DNA of 64,000 bases from Thysanoteuthis rhombus (GCA_963457665.1 OY735207.1:49444196-49508195), one strand, 5' to 3'; positions 33,015 to 44,755 are shown, counted from the first letter of the stretch. The notes: a model not told the origin generated them from the sequence alone. Numbers and translations are program-made.

Positions 33015-33300
33015 TCAGGGATGACGAACTTTTTTAGCACAGTGTGTCGAAATTTTATTTTTTTGAATAATCCTGTTATTATCGGCGTATCATTAACGTG
33101 TGCACATGTACTTTAGTTTTTGGTAAATAGTTAGAGATAAGCGGCCTATCTTTCAAAAATGTTTACAAAACTGAGAGCTTAATAGAATATGACTTGAAAT
33201 TTCAAAATACACTTATAAAACTAGGATGATGAAATTAAATTGATTTTTTTCAAAGTTCACCAAATGTCACTTAAAAACGCACAGCGAGTCACTGCTGATG
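33015..33300 (+). mobile_element. hAT-like terminal fragment candidate
   Basis: CAGGGATGACGAACTTTTTT followed by AGCACAGTGTGTCGAAATT resembles the 5' ends of hAT elements of the Charlie/Zaphod kind (CAGGG-TG-CCAAC... then a 'gcgtgccgaaat' word). No transposase seen; the opposite end was not found. Confidence 0.4.
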
Positions 33301-33309
33301 TAGGTCTGC

Positions 33310-33570
33310 CATTAATTAGACCACTACGAAGGAATCAATATGCAAATTAATTACAGCAATACACGGGAATTTATATGCAAATCAATTAGACTACTACAAG
33401 GGTATTTATATGTGAACTAATTAGACCACTCGATAGAAACCAATATGCAAATCGATTTGACCATTGCAAGTAAACCTACATGCAAATTGATCAGACCACT
33501 ACAGTGGAATCTATGTGCAAATTAACTAGACCAATACAAAAGAATCTATTTGCGAAACACGCCAGTACCA
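33310..33570 (+). repeat. 35 bp minisatellite carrying octamer motif
   Basis: Seven units in exact 35-base register. The ATGCAAAT word or a variant begins at 33340, 33375, 33410, 33445, 33480, 33515 and 33550. Four units keep ATGCAAAT perfectly. Each is followed by an ATTAATTAGACCACTAC-like segment and GGAATCTAT. Confidence 0.92.
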
Positions 33571-34059
33571 GGAATGGTAATAGGAAATGCCAAGTAAAAG
33601 GGGACAAGAATGATCAAATAAGAGTTTGTCAGAACGTCTTACGAGAAGAAATTGTTATTGATGTCAATATTTCTCATGACAAGGAGAGTTTCTGATATTT
33701 CTGGAAAGTTTCAATTTTTAGCCGGGAATCGATTTCTGAAATAAAGAAGCTGCCGTTAAGAAACGGATCTCAAAATTGTTTGAAACGCTAATTCAATGAG
33801 AAACATTTAGATGTAAAAATGAGAAAGAAGGTGTAGACAGTATTTATATGGTTCTAATAAATAATCAAAACTATTTTTTTAATTTACCTCAGTTCTATAG
33901 CAATGGCTAAAATGCACCATTTCGGCTAGTCAGAGGTCACGTACAGATGAACGGAATCAGTTTTTTTTTAATTATTATTTTCATGAATAGATACATGTAA
34001 ATCAGATCATTATTATTGATAAAAGTGCGACTGCAGACCCAACATTTTTTTCCAATTTT

Positions 34060-34425
34060 CAAAAACTAATATGTGAAAAATACGTCCCATTAGAAATCAT
34101 AGAAAATCTAATAGTCATAGCTGTGGCTATTCTTGAGTATTACTAACACAGACGGGAGGACATTTAGTGTATTAGAGCAATAGTCATTTTTTAGGTAAAC
34201 GTGAACGCTGCCTGACATGAAATATTTTACCAGTTTAGCACACACCAACATTCTAAAATAAGTCCATCCCCACTGAAAACTTATTTGGGGTTAGGTTTTT
34301 CGAAAACCAACTTGCTAAAACCCTTTCCAGGGGTCCCATTAGCGATCACAGAACATTTGTTGATTACAACCGTGGCCGTTCTTGAGTTTTGCTAACACAG
34401 AGGTACGGACGTTGGGTGGGTTATA
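34060..34425 (+). repeat. two-unit tandem repeat, about 250 bp period
   Basis: TCCCATTAGAAATCATAGAA, TAGCTGTGGCTATTCTTGAG and CTAACACAGACGG at 34085-34155 recur at 34335-34405 as TCCCATTAGCGATCACAGAA, CCGTGGCCGTTCTTGAG and CTAACACAGAGG. Confidence 0.65.
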
Positions 34426-34890
34426 GTAAGATGATGAAGGTGGAAAATAAGATATAGCATCTACACAGCGATAGGTCAAATACCAAAATAAATATTGTAA
34501 GTTACAAAAAGGAAAAAAAAACTCACATTTTCTCTGGGTTGAAATTTTGATATCTTTGTATGATGAGGGATAATATATTTGAATAATCATTATAAGATTC
34601 TGTTTGTAATTTTGAATGATATGTCCAATAAGTTGATTCGGAATTTAAAAAAAAAAACAAGCCTTCTAGATTTACTGAACTTAACTTGGTTTCACACATC
34701 GCCAAATGTGGCGGGATAGTAGATTAAGAAAGATTGTGTTATGGCTATCTTGGGAAGTTGGAAAAAACCTGCATGACTTGCAAAACAAATTAGAAATTCT
34801 CGTTTTACTTGACCTCGTACATCGATAATTTACATGAGTGCAAATTATACAGCTCACTCTCATAATAGGTCATTGCTATTTACTAAGACG

Positions 34891-34924
34891 AATACCAGTC
34901 CGTAGAACGGGTTATTCAGCTAGT
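34891..34924 (+). repeat. hairpin followed by CTAG/T, Helitron-like 3' end candidate
   Basis: ACCAGTCCGTAGAACGGGTT can fold with mismatches and is followed by ATTCAGCTAG and T. See 89-120 and 38583-38610. Confidence 0.35.
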
Positions 34925-35018
34925 ATATATGATGGACAATGTAATTCTTTTCTGTTTTTTCCTATGTCCATAACAAAGGACTCTTCCTCTAATTGGTCAC
35001 ATTTCTTTACGGTCGTAA

Positions 35019-35039
35019 TAATTATTATTATTATTATTA

Positions 35040-35074
<35 letters not shown>

Positions 35075-35085
35075 GATATATAGAT
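35019..35085. repeat. (ATT)n microsatellite
   Basis: About 18 ATT units with one ATC interruption. The poly-Ile frames are its translation. Confidence 0.97.
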
Positions 35086-35153
35086 AACGCTTCTTTCTTC
35101 AAGGTTGAGCACCCTCGGGTAGGGCAACTCGTCCATTATAAGCTACTATAGCC

Positions 35154-35401
35154 ATGCTCTTCCAAGTCTGGAATGGAGCACTTTGGAATAGTGCGTAAGT
35201 AAAATATATACCTCAATTCGGTCCTACTGACCATCCAGTTCTGCGCAGGGCAGGGGTAAATTGTCAGTCTCTGGGTCTGAAGCGAAGGTTTCGATCCTAC
35301 CTCACGGTATCGGATAGTCTATTGTCACACTGAAGAGTTGTAATACAACGAAACTGCTCTCTATGGATGACACTACTATTATTATTATTATTATTATTAT
35401 A
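35154..35401 (+). repeat. SINE family A, copy 3, with (ATT)n tail
   Basis: GCTCTTCCAAGTCTGGAATGG, TCCTACTGACCATCCAG, TCTGAAGCGAAGGTTTCGATCC and GAGTTGTAATACAACGAAAC match copies 1 and 2. It ends at GGATGACACTA followed by (ATT)n at 35377-35401 instead of (AT)n. Confidence 0.75.
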
Positions 35402-35412
35402 CATATTCTCTA

Positions 35413-36509
35413 TATTGTTCCAATTCCAGTATATGTACTGCCGAAGCGTAATTGACATTACATACCTGAATAAATGTAATCAACACCTTGCTAACGATAG
35501 CTCACTGGCATTTATTTTATATGAAATGTAGAATGATTAAATACTGGTAACAGAAATACCAAGATCAAACACAATTTGTCATACAGTCGATCATTTTTTA
35601 TCTGTTTATACTCAAGTGAAATAATCAAATATTGTCGACAAAGGGAATATTATCTATTCGCCAAAAATTCAAAGCAGACAAACAAAGGGAGATTACTAAG
35701 CAGATATCAAAAGCAATATATCAAGAGCAGTTCTGGTTCTGTCCTAACCAAATCTTCATTTGTAAGAGGATGGAAAACATAGATCTTGCGTATCGTTCCA
35801 ACTTTAGTAAATGTACTACCGAAGTGAGTTGACCCTTGTAGATGTCTTGCTCGGGATAAGTCATTAGTATAATTTTATATAAAATTGTAGAACAATTAAA
35901 TGTAGTTTTCATAAACACCAAGATTAAACGTGATTTATCATATAGTCGATTATTTTCAACTAATTTTACCTCTTTTCTTCTCATACTCGAGTGAATAATC
36001 AAATAAGGTCGATTGTTATTCATCTACCTACAATGCAAAGACAAGCAGTGGGGGGTGATTGAGTAGGCATCAATAAATCAGCAGCAGTTTTGGTTACAAA
36101 TCCTAACTATAACCCCATTAGTAAGAGGATATAGAATATATGATATGCAGTTTTAGTATACGTACTGCTGAAATGAGCTAATGTGAACATCGCTGTCGAT
36201 TACACTATGTACCCGACTACATGTAAACGACAACTTAGCTAGGACAACCTATTCGCACATAACAATATAAATTGCAGGATTATTAAATACAGTTTTAAGA
36301 AATATCAAATGTAAACATGATTCATCATCTAGTCGATTATTATGAACATTTTTCATCTGAAAACTGTTAATACTCCAGTGAATTAATCAAATAATGTCGA
36401 CAAAAATATCATCCATTTAATCACAACACAAAGCCATTAAGAGGGAGCAGATACCAATATATCAGCAGCAGTTTTGGTGACATTCTTAACTAATCACCAT
36501 TAGTAAGGG

Positions 36510-36510
<1 letters not shown>
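35413..36510 (+). repeat. satellite-like array, three units of about 350-380 bp
   Basis: Landmarks recur in order: TATGTACTGCCGAAG (35431, 35810, 36160); 'aatt-taaat-cagtttt'; 'tagtcgat(c/t)att'; 'ctc-agtgaa-taatcaaata'; 'gtcgac-aa'; 'atatcagcagcagttttgg'; and CATTTGTAAGAGGA or CATTAGTAAG-GGA. The last unit runs into (GT)n. All 60-100 codon frames here are shadows. Confidence 0.8.

Positions 36511-36511
<1 letters not shown>

Positions 36512-36573
<62 letters not shown>
36512..36573. repeat. (GT)n microsatellite
   Basis: About 30 uninterrupted GT units. Confidence 0.97.
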
Positions 36574-36574
<1 letters not shown>

Positions 36575-36579
36575 TAGAA

Positions 36580-37640
36580 AGAACAACATCAAAAAAGAAA
36601 AGTTTTCATTCAAATGTTGGATTACTAAGCACTTATTTCAGAACAGTAAATGATGCAAAATTGAATGAATCGTATCAAAATACATGCTGCGTGACCTGGA
36701 AAGAAAAAACAACAGATTACTGATCATTGAAATCAACTGCAGCTATTTGTATAAATTCACCGACTCCAAAGATTCACTGAGAATCATTTGTGATTTAGGT
36801 CTCTGCAGAGATAAAACGAAATATGAATGTATTTGTTATGCAAATTTTATTTATTGTGCTTATCATGTCGATGAAATAATTGCAAGTTAGTAGAAATTAG
36901 GTGTAGAATTCTGAAAACTTGGTAATGGTATAATGATCATGCAAGTATTGTTGGTAAATATGCGTTAAGATTTTAGAAATTTAGAAAAATTGCCTTGTTA
37001 CGTCTAAATTTTCAGGCCAACTATTTTGTCTTGGTGGCAATAGCCTAGGAGAGATAGAAGTCGGCCATGTGCTTCTTTCATGGACATCTGATAAGATACT
37101 GAGTTGATAATATGAAAGTAAGTGAGAAAGGACTTCACATTGTGTCAATGTTTGTATGATTTGATCACAATTTTTTCAGGGAGTAACGGTGAACATACAT
37201 AGCAACGTCAAAGTAAAACAACTTTCTTTCGTGCCAAAAATATCTCACATGAAAACGAGGCTTTCAGTAAAAAATCTGTCTTGAGTGGAGCTTGTCTGAA
37301 ATATACTACAGTTTGACCCAGGCCTGTGCGTGGTTGCAAAACCAGTGCATTGCAACGTGACAAAAATGGCCAGTGTAGTGGAAGGCCAAGGGAGGGCTGG
37401 GAGTTTCTTGTGTAGATCTATCAGAGCCGATGAAAATACCATGGATAAAGGAAAACTGTGTTTAAACAGTGTGTTTGAAGAGCGGGGAAAGGCCAAAAAT
37501 GGCTTTACACCGCCTTATAAAATCCCCCGAAGGCCCTGAGTATGGTCAAGAAATTCAGCCCGTAAACTTCAAGAAATGTATGTAAGACTATCATGTCTTG
37601 ATATAGAGTGACATCTTTTGTTGCAGTGGCTGTTTCCGAG
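36580..37640. other. no gene recognised; weakly coding-like patch at 37245-37540
   Basis: Overlapping frames at 37245-37496 (minus, 83 codons) and 37330-37539 (plus, 69 codons) lie in a local G+C rise. They could be more of the mobile-element relic that follows, but I could not match them. Confidence 0.3.
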
Positions 37641-37659
37641 GCAATTAACCAGGTCTAAC

Positions 37660-38480
37660 TTTTGATTTCCCCTAATCTTAGATGTGCAATCGATGGCGGC
37701 TATGGCTAATTCCTATAGCGGAAAAAGTCTTCTGAGTTTGCATCCCTACTTTGGCTTGCAATGTAAAGTCGAGAAAAGAAGGCACATTCACTTTTCAATT
37801 GAATAACTTTTGTCTTTCCATGAGAGACAGAATTTTTTATTGGGATGTTTAGGAAGCGAAGATTATTTAATAGTGTTGTTGAGTGACACAGCTCCTGCTA
37901 TGAATTGCTCTTGGGGGAATCTCTGATACTGCTCCTTATCAATAGCAATTACACTTTTCGCGGTGTTGACAGCCTCATTTTCATGAGATTCTTGGTATGA
38001 ATGGCTGTCAAATCAGTGTAATCATCAGGGTTTCTCTTTTCGGTGAAAACTGCCAAAATTGATTTCACATCTTTTGAAAATGGAGCTGGTGTTGCCGATG
38101 TTATAAGATGGATGGGAATTCTTCTATCAGCCTAGCTATTCCTGGACCTGTGACCATCCATCTTTTTAAGTATCTTGCATTCTCGGTCAATCAAATTGCG
38201 CAACTATCACCTTTCACCTTAGCGTTTCCCTGTTCATATGCATAATCCAAATTCAATTCGTGACATGCACAGACTCCCTCAGACACATCTGCAACTTGCA
38301 GTACACTTGCAGATGTGTCTGAGGAAGTCTGAACATGTCATGAACCTGAACTGATGTCCAACTGGAATAATCAATGTGATCTATTGCAAACACCCACGAT
38401 GTAAGCTTCAATAGCGTACTTACATACAGCCAAACGTCTTTCTCACTGAGGGATCTGACCAACTACAAAAACAGCAAATC
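37660..38480 (-). pseudogene. relic of a widespread invertebrate mobile-element-like protein
   Basis: On the minus strand, in order across three frames: VRSLSEKDVWLYVSTLLKL, WVFAIDHIDYSSWTSVQV, HELNLDYAYEQGNAKVKGD, KRWMVTGPGIARL, QYQRFPQEQFIAGAVSLNN and CLLFSRLYIASQSRDANSED. These blocks match a large family of uncharacterised proteins, multicopy in cnidarians and molluscs, with an 'HxxYxRWxxVH-DM' and 'HEQNN-VKG' signature. I know the family by these motifs but not an agreed name. At least three frame changes and several stops show it is dead. A 34-base inverted repeat lies within it (38261-38340). Confidence 0.72.
38261..38340. repeat. 34 bp-arm inverted repeat
   Basis: Arms 38261-38294 and 38307-38340 are reverse complements at 31 of 34 positions with a 12-base loop; the inner 18 pairs are perfect. 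It lies inside the relic coding sequence. Confidence 0.9.
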
Positions 38481-38582
38481 TGCAACTCAATCATCCGTGA
38501 CCAAAACAGAAACTGTGGTGACGTTTGTTAAGTAATAATTTGATGTTTCACGGTCGTGGGTTCCATATATATGTAAAATGGC

Positions 38583-38610
38583 GCCCGAGAGACGGGTATT
38601 TCTAGCTAGT
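38583..38610 (+). repeat. hairpin followed by CTAG/T, Helitron-like 3' end candidate
   Basis: CCCG, loop AGAGA, CGGG, then TATTTCTAG-CTAG and T. The cleanest of the three such sites. The 38615-38840 repeat begins immediately after. Confidence 0.4.
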
Positions 38611-38614
38611 ATTT

Positions 38615-38840
38615 TTTAAGCTTTAAAATGTATTGCAATAATTTAAATATCTTTCAATTTCAATTTTAATTCAAATTGCTAGTAGATAGCAAAGAGACAG
38701 TCATAAATGAATAAGAATTATTTTTTGCGAAAAAAATAATTTTTAGGCTGTTTTAATATCGATTTTTCTCATCGAAATTCAACTCATGGTTACGCCATGA
38801 TGGATGTCTGCTGACAGAAAAAGTTTTTAAAAATCTGTAA
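38615..38840 (+). repeat. fragment related to the 20.5-21.3 kb element
   Basis: TGTATTGCAATAATTTAAATA, TTCAATTTCAATTTTAATTC, GACAGTCATAAA and TGTCTGCTGACAGAAA follow the order of blocks at 20570-20700 and 21260. Confidence 0.4.
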
Positions 38841-38849
38841 TTAAAGATC

Positions 38850-39940
38850 TCCAAAAAATAAAGTAGCCGTTATATTAATACATAGGATCCGACGGAGATC
38901 GGTCAATTTAATGATCACTGGATTTTGAAAAATATTGCCTAAATTCTATTCAAAATATAGTGAAAAATACATTCACTTAGTAATTTATCTGTCAACTCAT
39001 CCCAAAAGTTGAGTGGGTTTTGAGTCACATTTCCTTGTCCATAGGTTATCGAAGCCCGCTTAAATTTACGAGCATATCATGGGACTACTGAAGAAAAGAA
39101 AAAAAAAGATAAAACCTGATACTACCCCCAACGGCGAAAGTATGTTCTTAACATCAAGACTAGTTATTGAGATTGAGTCTAGTTCTCTGATATTTGCCGA
39201 TTCCACCCTACCAAGACAACGTTAAGATTGGGGAGGATAAATGTTATTCTAATTTCTGTACTATATTTGATATTAGCTTATCCTTGACAATGAAATCAGA
39301 AGAGAAATGAACGAATCACGTGTTGCACTTTTATATTGCTAACATATATTCAGGGATGACACGGTCCTTGGATTATTGCAAGACGCTAAGCAAACGCACT
39401 TTTGTGTTCGTGCGCGCTCGCGTCTGTGTAGAAGCGCGGATTCCTTCCTCTTGTCTGTCATCTGGGTATATTTAGAAAGGTGAATCTTACATGTTCTCTC
39501 GATCTGCAATGATAGCCGTGATTGTGTTCTGGTTAAATGCTAGATCACTGTAGACTACGAGTGAATCAATCCTCGAGTTTTGACCTATTGGATCGCCACT
39601 ATTTTCTCCTCTCACATCTCAACTGGAGAAATAAATCTAAATTGTAATGATAGAATTTCTGTTCGTTGGGGTTTTTTGAGTAGAATGTATCTATGTGTTT
39701 GAGTTTATGTTACTGTAACACAGCAGAAACGGTATGTCGGAGGCAGAGCTCTAATTTGAAAAATAAAACGATTCCGATTGATATGCAGCAGTTACAATAT
39801 ATTGTAAGTGGTATTTCTATTCATGATGTAAGCTTGGACCTTGTTTTGTGTACAACTGTTTTGACTTTGTAAAAGGACATTGTGACGCCATAAGAGAACG
39901 TTTATTCTGATCATTTCTTAAAGTGACATTGAACATGTTT
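38850..39940. other. intergenic; CpG-rich patch at 39385-39465
   Basis: No gene recognised. The patch has GTGCGCGCTCGCGTC and GAAGCGCGG within AT-rich DNA. Confidence 0.4.
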
Positions 39941-39944
39941 TCCC

Positions 39945-40080
39945 TTTCTGGAGATCAAAAGATAGGGAAAATATTTTTTTTCCTTTTCTGGGGGTCTAAA
40001 GTGAGGGGAAACTCTTTTTCCTTTCTACGGAAAAAAATACTAATTATAGGTTTTATCCTTTACTTATTTCTTTGCAGATA
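39945..40080 (+). repeat. fragment of the 'GGGGTCAAAAT' array family
   Basis: CCCTTTCTGGAGATCAAAAG and CCTTTTCTGGGGGTCTAAAG, each followed by G-rich and T-run words, then CTTTCTACGGAAAAAAATA. Matches 24690-24840 and the unit at 7500-8165. Confidence 0.55.
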
Positions 40081-40409
40081 ATCATAAAGTAAATTCGACT
40101 TAACGAAGGTAGCCTTTGAGCGAGAGTGTTATAAACGTTATTTCGCCTTCCTTGTCCGGCTTCCAGACTATGGAAAATCACAACATGAAAAGTACTTTTA
40201 CTCGAAATTATTGAAGAAAACATGACTAACAGAAACCACAGTCACCACCAAGCCAGTTGACATGAATATCAATTTTACCATGACTGGTGAAGTTCATGGA
40301 ATCTCAAAAACCTGAAGAGCCACGAGATGAATAATGGTGATGCAAAGATCAAAGAAACAGATGCTTACTAAAAGATATGCCAACAGACTAGAATGGAACT
40401 GAACGTAAA

Positions 40410-40414
40410 GAAAT

Positions 40415-40448
<34 letters not shown>

Positions 40449-40462
40449 GGTGGTGGTGGTGG
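40410..40462. repeat. (GAT)n(GGT)n microsatellite
   Basis: Six GAT units then about ten GGT units. Could be the tail of a lost retroposon. Confidence 0.95.
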
Positions 40463-40469
40463 TTGGGTT

Positions 40470-41445
40470 AGTTTGGTCGTGACATAAATTGGTATACTTG
40501 AAGCATTGGTTGTCGAATTGCCAAAATACATGATGATATTGTATTTGGTGCATTGAAATACATACTATCTGGGTTTGGGATTTTGATGAAGGTAAAACGT
40601 CAGATGAATTGTCTGATATAATTAAAAAATGGACCGTGGAAGAGAAAGCGATCTTCTGTCTAGTAGTTTGCAGTAGCAATTGAAATACAATATGAATTCT
40701 GTAGTTGTGGTCGATGGCTCTCACTTTATTCATTTGGACGTTGGATGGAGATAGAGAGAGAGGGATGAGTTTTTTTTTTATTTCAAGTCGTCTGTCAGAT
40801 CGTTTGATCACTCCCAGTAGCACGGGAAAACAGAGAGGTAAGGTCAGAGGGGTGGGGTGATGCCATTTTGGTGCCCACTAGACGCCTTGTACATGTTTCA
40901 TGGTCAAAGCCACATAATTTTGACGTGTACTCAAGTTACGTGACTATATTACGTGTATTGTCCCCGTTGAACCACTTGTCTCACGCCATCCATAGTTTTT
41001 AGTTCTGTTTAACTACGTTGCTGATATGCTACAATGTAGTTAAATGTAACCGTTAACACGCAGTTTTAGCTTATTTGGGTCCAAGGGCGAATGCATTGGT
41101 TCATTAGGCCCTACATAATTGTAAACTATAGCTTGGCTGTCTCGAGTGAGGGCAATCTAAAAAATGGCGTCATTACGCACAAGCTGATCTCTAAAGAAAA
41201 CAACCACTGTAGGTGGGAGGAGAATCCTCCTATGATCCTTGCAAATTAAGAATAAGCCAAAGAAACAGCATTCCACGTATTTACTGACCATTATTGACTT
41301 TTCAAGCAATGGCTTATATTTTACAATGAGAGGTATGAAATCTGACGAGATATAAGCAATGAACCATGTGTTATTAACAAGTTTTTGAAGTTATAAAGGG
41401 AAAATATTGTTTCGACTCTCCATTTCATATTTGAGCAGTATAAAT
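40470..41445. other. intergenic, nothing recognised
   Basis: No repeat or coding feature identified. Confidence 0.4.
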
Positions 41446-41449
41446 CCCT

Positions 41450-41640
41450 AATTTTCTTCCAAGCTATTAGTCAGTGGTTGAGCCCAAACAAAAGCTCTGG
41501 TTTCAAATGCTGATTTTCGAGGCATCCCCTCCCTATTTTGGAAGATTGATGGAGCACAATATTCACACCCTTATCTCCCCACAGCCACCACTAGTTTTTC
41601 CTGGTGCTGGACTAAACTAAGCTTGGTAAATATTTAAGCA
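41450..41640 (+). repeat. possible SINE family C fragment
   Basis: 'tggttgagcccaa' and CTGGTTTCAAATGC (B-box-like) lie upstream, ending in GGTGCTGGACTAAACTAAGC and TTGGTAAATA, the end shared with 59000-59035. Confidence 0.4.
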
Positions 41641-41889
41641 CTTTCTCATTTGCCTTGGAAACAATTAAACCAACTGTCGGGCCGACAACAAGGAATTAGG
41701 AAAATATACCAAGAGGATTTAGAGAAGGGATAAATACAATCCTTATTATTCTATTTTATTACTGTAGTATGTAAATAAATACTCTACGGTGACTTATCAT
41801 TAAAAAAAACAACCTTTTATTTGAACTCCAAAAGTAGAGTTGACTTCACTTTCTAGCTTAACAAAAACAATATTAGGGATGTAAACCAA

Positions 41890-42150
41890 TATAAAAATTC
41901 ACATTTCCCTACTATGATTCAAACTCATGATCAACTGAGTGCCAGGAGGTTATCTTATTTCATTCTGATGAATAGATACATTTATCCAAATATATATATA
42001 CATATATCAATGATTTTTATTTATCATATATTTACAAAACAAAGGTTGCAGTAATCTTCTTTACTCGGAATAGAATTTAGAGTGGGGTTTGATCCTGCAA
42101 GGGCCAGTCTTGTTATCTTTTTCCTTGTAGTATCGGGCTTCACCTAAAAT
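41890..42150 (-). repeat. SINE family D, copy 1
   Basis: Shares with 53700-54160 and 61600-61830 a tRNA-like part (minus: TGGCACTCAGTTGATC, GAGTTTGAATC), the spacer 'ttattt-attctgata-ata', 'tatatttac-aaaca', TCGGAATAGAA, and a conserved GTTTGATCCTGC-GGGCCAG-CTTGTT block. Confidence 0.65.
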
Positions 42151-42194
42151 ACATGATATTAAAAAAAAAATGATTGAAAATATCTATTGGTAAT

Positions 42195-42440
42195 GTTTTC
42201 TGTGTATGATACATATAATAACCTTGCCTCGTTAGTGACTCATACTTTAATCCCTAATCACTGATAATGACTGTCTTTCCTGAGCTGCTACACGTTTCTA
42301 AAGTAAAATGGCGTACAATGCATTTCTAAGGTAAAAACATCAGCAATGCATTCCCATTATACATGTAATAGCCCTATTCTATCACTAACGCTTGAATCAT
42401 TTCCTGACCACTGACAATCGCTTTCTTCCTGATTTCAAGT
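42195..42440 (+). repeat. two-unit duplication, about 150 bp period
   Basis: GATACATATAATAACCTTGCC, GTTAGTGACTCATACTTTAAT and CACTGATAATGACTGTCTTTC recur as TATACATGTAATAGCCCTATT, CACTAACGCTTGAATCATTTC and CACTGACAATCGCTTTCTTC. Confidence 0.6.
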
Positions 42441-42834
42441 CCACAGCCTGAAGTGCTGCGAGTTGTTGAAACAAATGTCAGGTTAGAAAAATTAATTCGG
42501 TATTTAATCATCAAACATTTGCTTTTATCATTAGAAATGTTTCAGAGGAATGCAGAAAATAACTAAAAGTAAGTGGGAAAAGATAGAGTAGCGGTAAAGT
42601 GAGTGGACAGAGGTAAAAAAAGCTATTAACTTTGCCAACGTATACCACCACCACTGGTCGATATATGCCGTGTCACTTTATGTGGAATCATCAAAGTGAA
42701 TGGAAGTTTCGATGTACGTATTTGTTTAATGAATACTAACCGTGAGATTACTGGTTATATAAATAGCTATTTCATAAATAACGAGTCAACATAAGATATT
42801 GAATGTGAAAGTCAATATTTTTACATTAAAGAGG

Positions 42835-43045
42835 GAGGATGAATAAATCCGTGGCTTGGCACAGTTAAGAGCTGAATTTCGATCTGAAATTTTTCTACTG
42901 CTTAATGTTCAATCTATTTAATTAATGGAGGATCATTGACTTAAGTGCATTGACAAGGAAGGAGATTATACTGAAAATTATTTTTGTGTGTGGAAAATAA
43001 ATGATTTTGTAATCATTAGGCTTCGGCCTTATTGATGCCACAACG
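42835..43045 (+). repeat. dispersed repeat family F, copy 2
   Basis: Ordered matches to 1530-1745 (see that entry), followed by GGCTTCGGCCTTATTGATG. Confidence 0.5.
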
Positions 43046-43049
43046 TACA

Positions 43050-44755
43050 TATAGCCAGCAAAACCAGATTCAATTTAGAGAAGAGAAGTTTTTTATATCG
43101 TAAATTTTTTAATATAAGTCGACCGTGAGTATAAGACGAGTTTGCAACTGAAAATACAATTTCTGAAATTCAAGTGACTCGAATATGAGCCCAGACTGTT
43201 ATTTAGCTAAAACCTCGTCATTAGACATATCCCCCTTCTTATGAATAGCACTCAGTCAGCTGTCACCGAAACATGAATTTCTTTCATCGTTGTTTTCAGT
43301 TCTTAAAAGTGAAATTCCTATTAGTGATGACGAATCTCTTTTTTTTTAATGATTCTTAAAGGATATTACACAATACGCATGATATATCACTTACAAATCG
43401 TTTCATACAAAAACATGGTAATGAATTGAGTTTAAAAAAGAAATCTCATCAAATCGGCAACTGATAATAACACTGACATTTTAGCAAATTCGCCGATAAA
43501 AATAATCCCCTTCCCCGCCGAAAAACACTCAAGTGAAAACGACTCCTTTAAACTCTTGTCAATTGTTTAAAGAAAACCAACAAGATAAAGAACAACACTA
43601 TAAAAAATTCTCTGTGTTATCATGTGTTTTTTCTCATGGATTTAACTGTCAAGAATCCCACTGATGTATGCATATTTTCCTATGCAGCCTTTTATCAACA
43701 CTTGCTGTATCAAGCTCACGAAATAGACGTTTGACCGAATTTCGGGCTCACTATGAGAACACATATCCATCGTTCAAGTCTATATTTGAGGCTGCTCGAA
43801 AATAAAAGTCAAGATATAGGAACAGATAATGTATATTTTGTTTCAGGGCGAATACTGCAATTTCAGTGAAAACATTAAACAAACGTGCCGGTGACGAACG
43901 AACGCTATTTTGTTTGTTTAGAGAAACCATGCATGGACTCACGGAAGAAAAATCTCGGCCATTCACACCGAGACGTGTTCTTTCTGATCTATGCTTCATG
44001 GGAAATTGGGCTGATCACTTCAACATGATCCAAGACTGATTCCTTTCCTCGTGCCATGGTCGACAACATGTTCCAAGCCGCCATTTTGAAGAAATACCAA
44101 CAAGAATTTATGTGGTGAGACAGATTTTGAGCTAATGCATTTTAGAATATATGTATACATATGAGTGAACAATATCTTCTTTGAATTGATCAATACTTTA
44201 ACTTTATTAGTGAAATAAATTAATTCATATGTCTTTCCCAGTTTCTTTTCCCTAAATTATCATGGTTTTCAATTGAACATTCTCCATCTTGGACAGCTTT
44301 ACGTGGAGGATGCTCTATTGACAAGATGTTCTGGTGGCTACTATAGACCGGGGAGGGGTTAAAGTTATCAGATCTTTTCATGAATTTTTCAGAGACTTAT
44401 CAGCTGGCTTACAGATATATTTTCGACGACTGCAAAAAGAAGGCGAATACCATTATCAAATTTGTAGAATATATTTTTCTCGTGTTAGATGATAAAGATA
44501 ACTCATAATAATCTGCCTCTGGGTAATCAATATTCGATCAACAAACAAAATTTTTGATGATTTTCTTTATAAGGTTCTGAGAATTATGTGAATAAACATA
44601 GCAATTTCAACGAAATAATTTACAACTCCAGTTAGTCAAATAACTACAATCATATTTTTCGGAGCCTCTACGTCTCAAAGTTATCTAATATACAATCATT
44701 TTAATAATAATAATTATTTAATTCGAACATTTTTTGCAAAAGTAAATATGGAAGA
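43050..44755. other. intergenic, nothing recognised
   Basis: An 82-codon minus frame (43751-43999) has no recognised family. Confidence 0.4.

Noticed and set aside
33310-33570. CRISPR-like regular spacing
   Set aside because: The 35 bp units are repeated throughout without unique spacers, and the context is eukaryotic.
40368-40823. 151-codon minus ORF
   Set aside because: Contains poly-Thr/poly-Ile from the (GGT)n(GAT)n repeat; the remainder has no domain or splice context.
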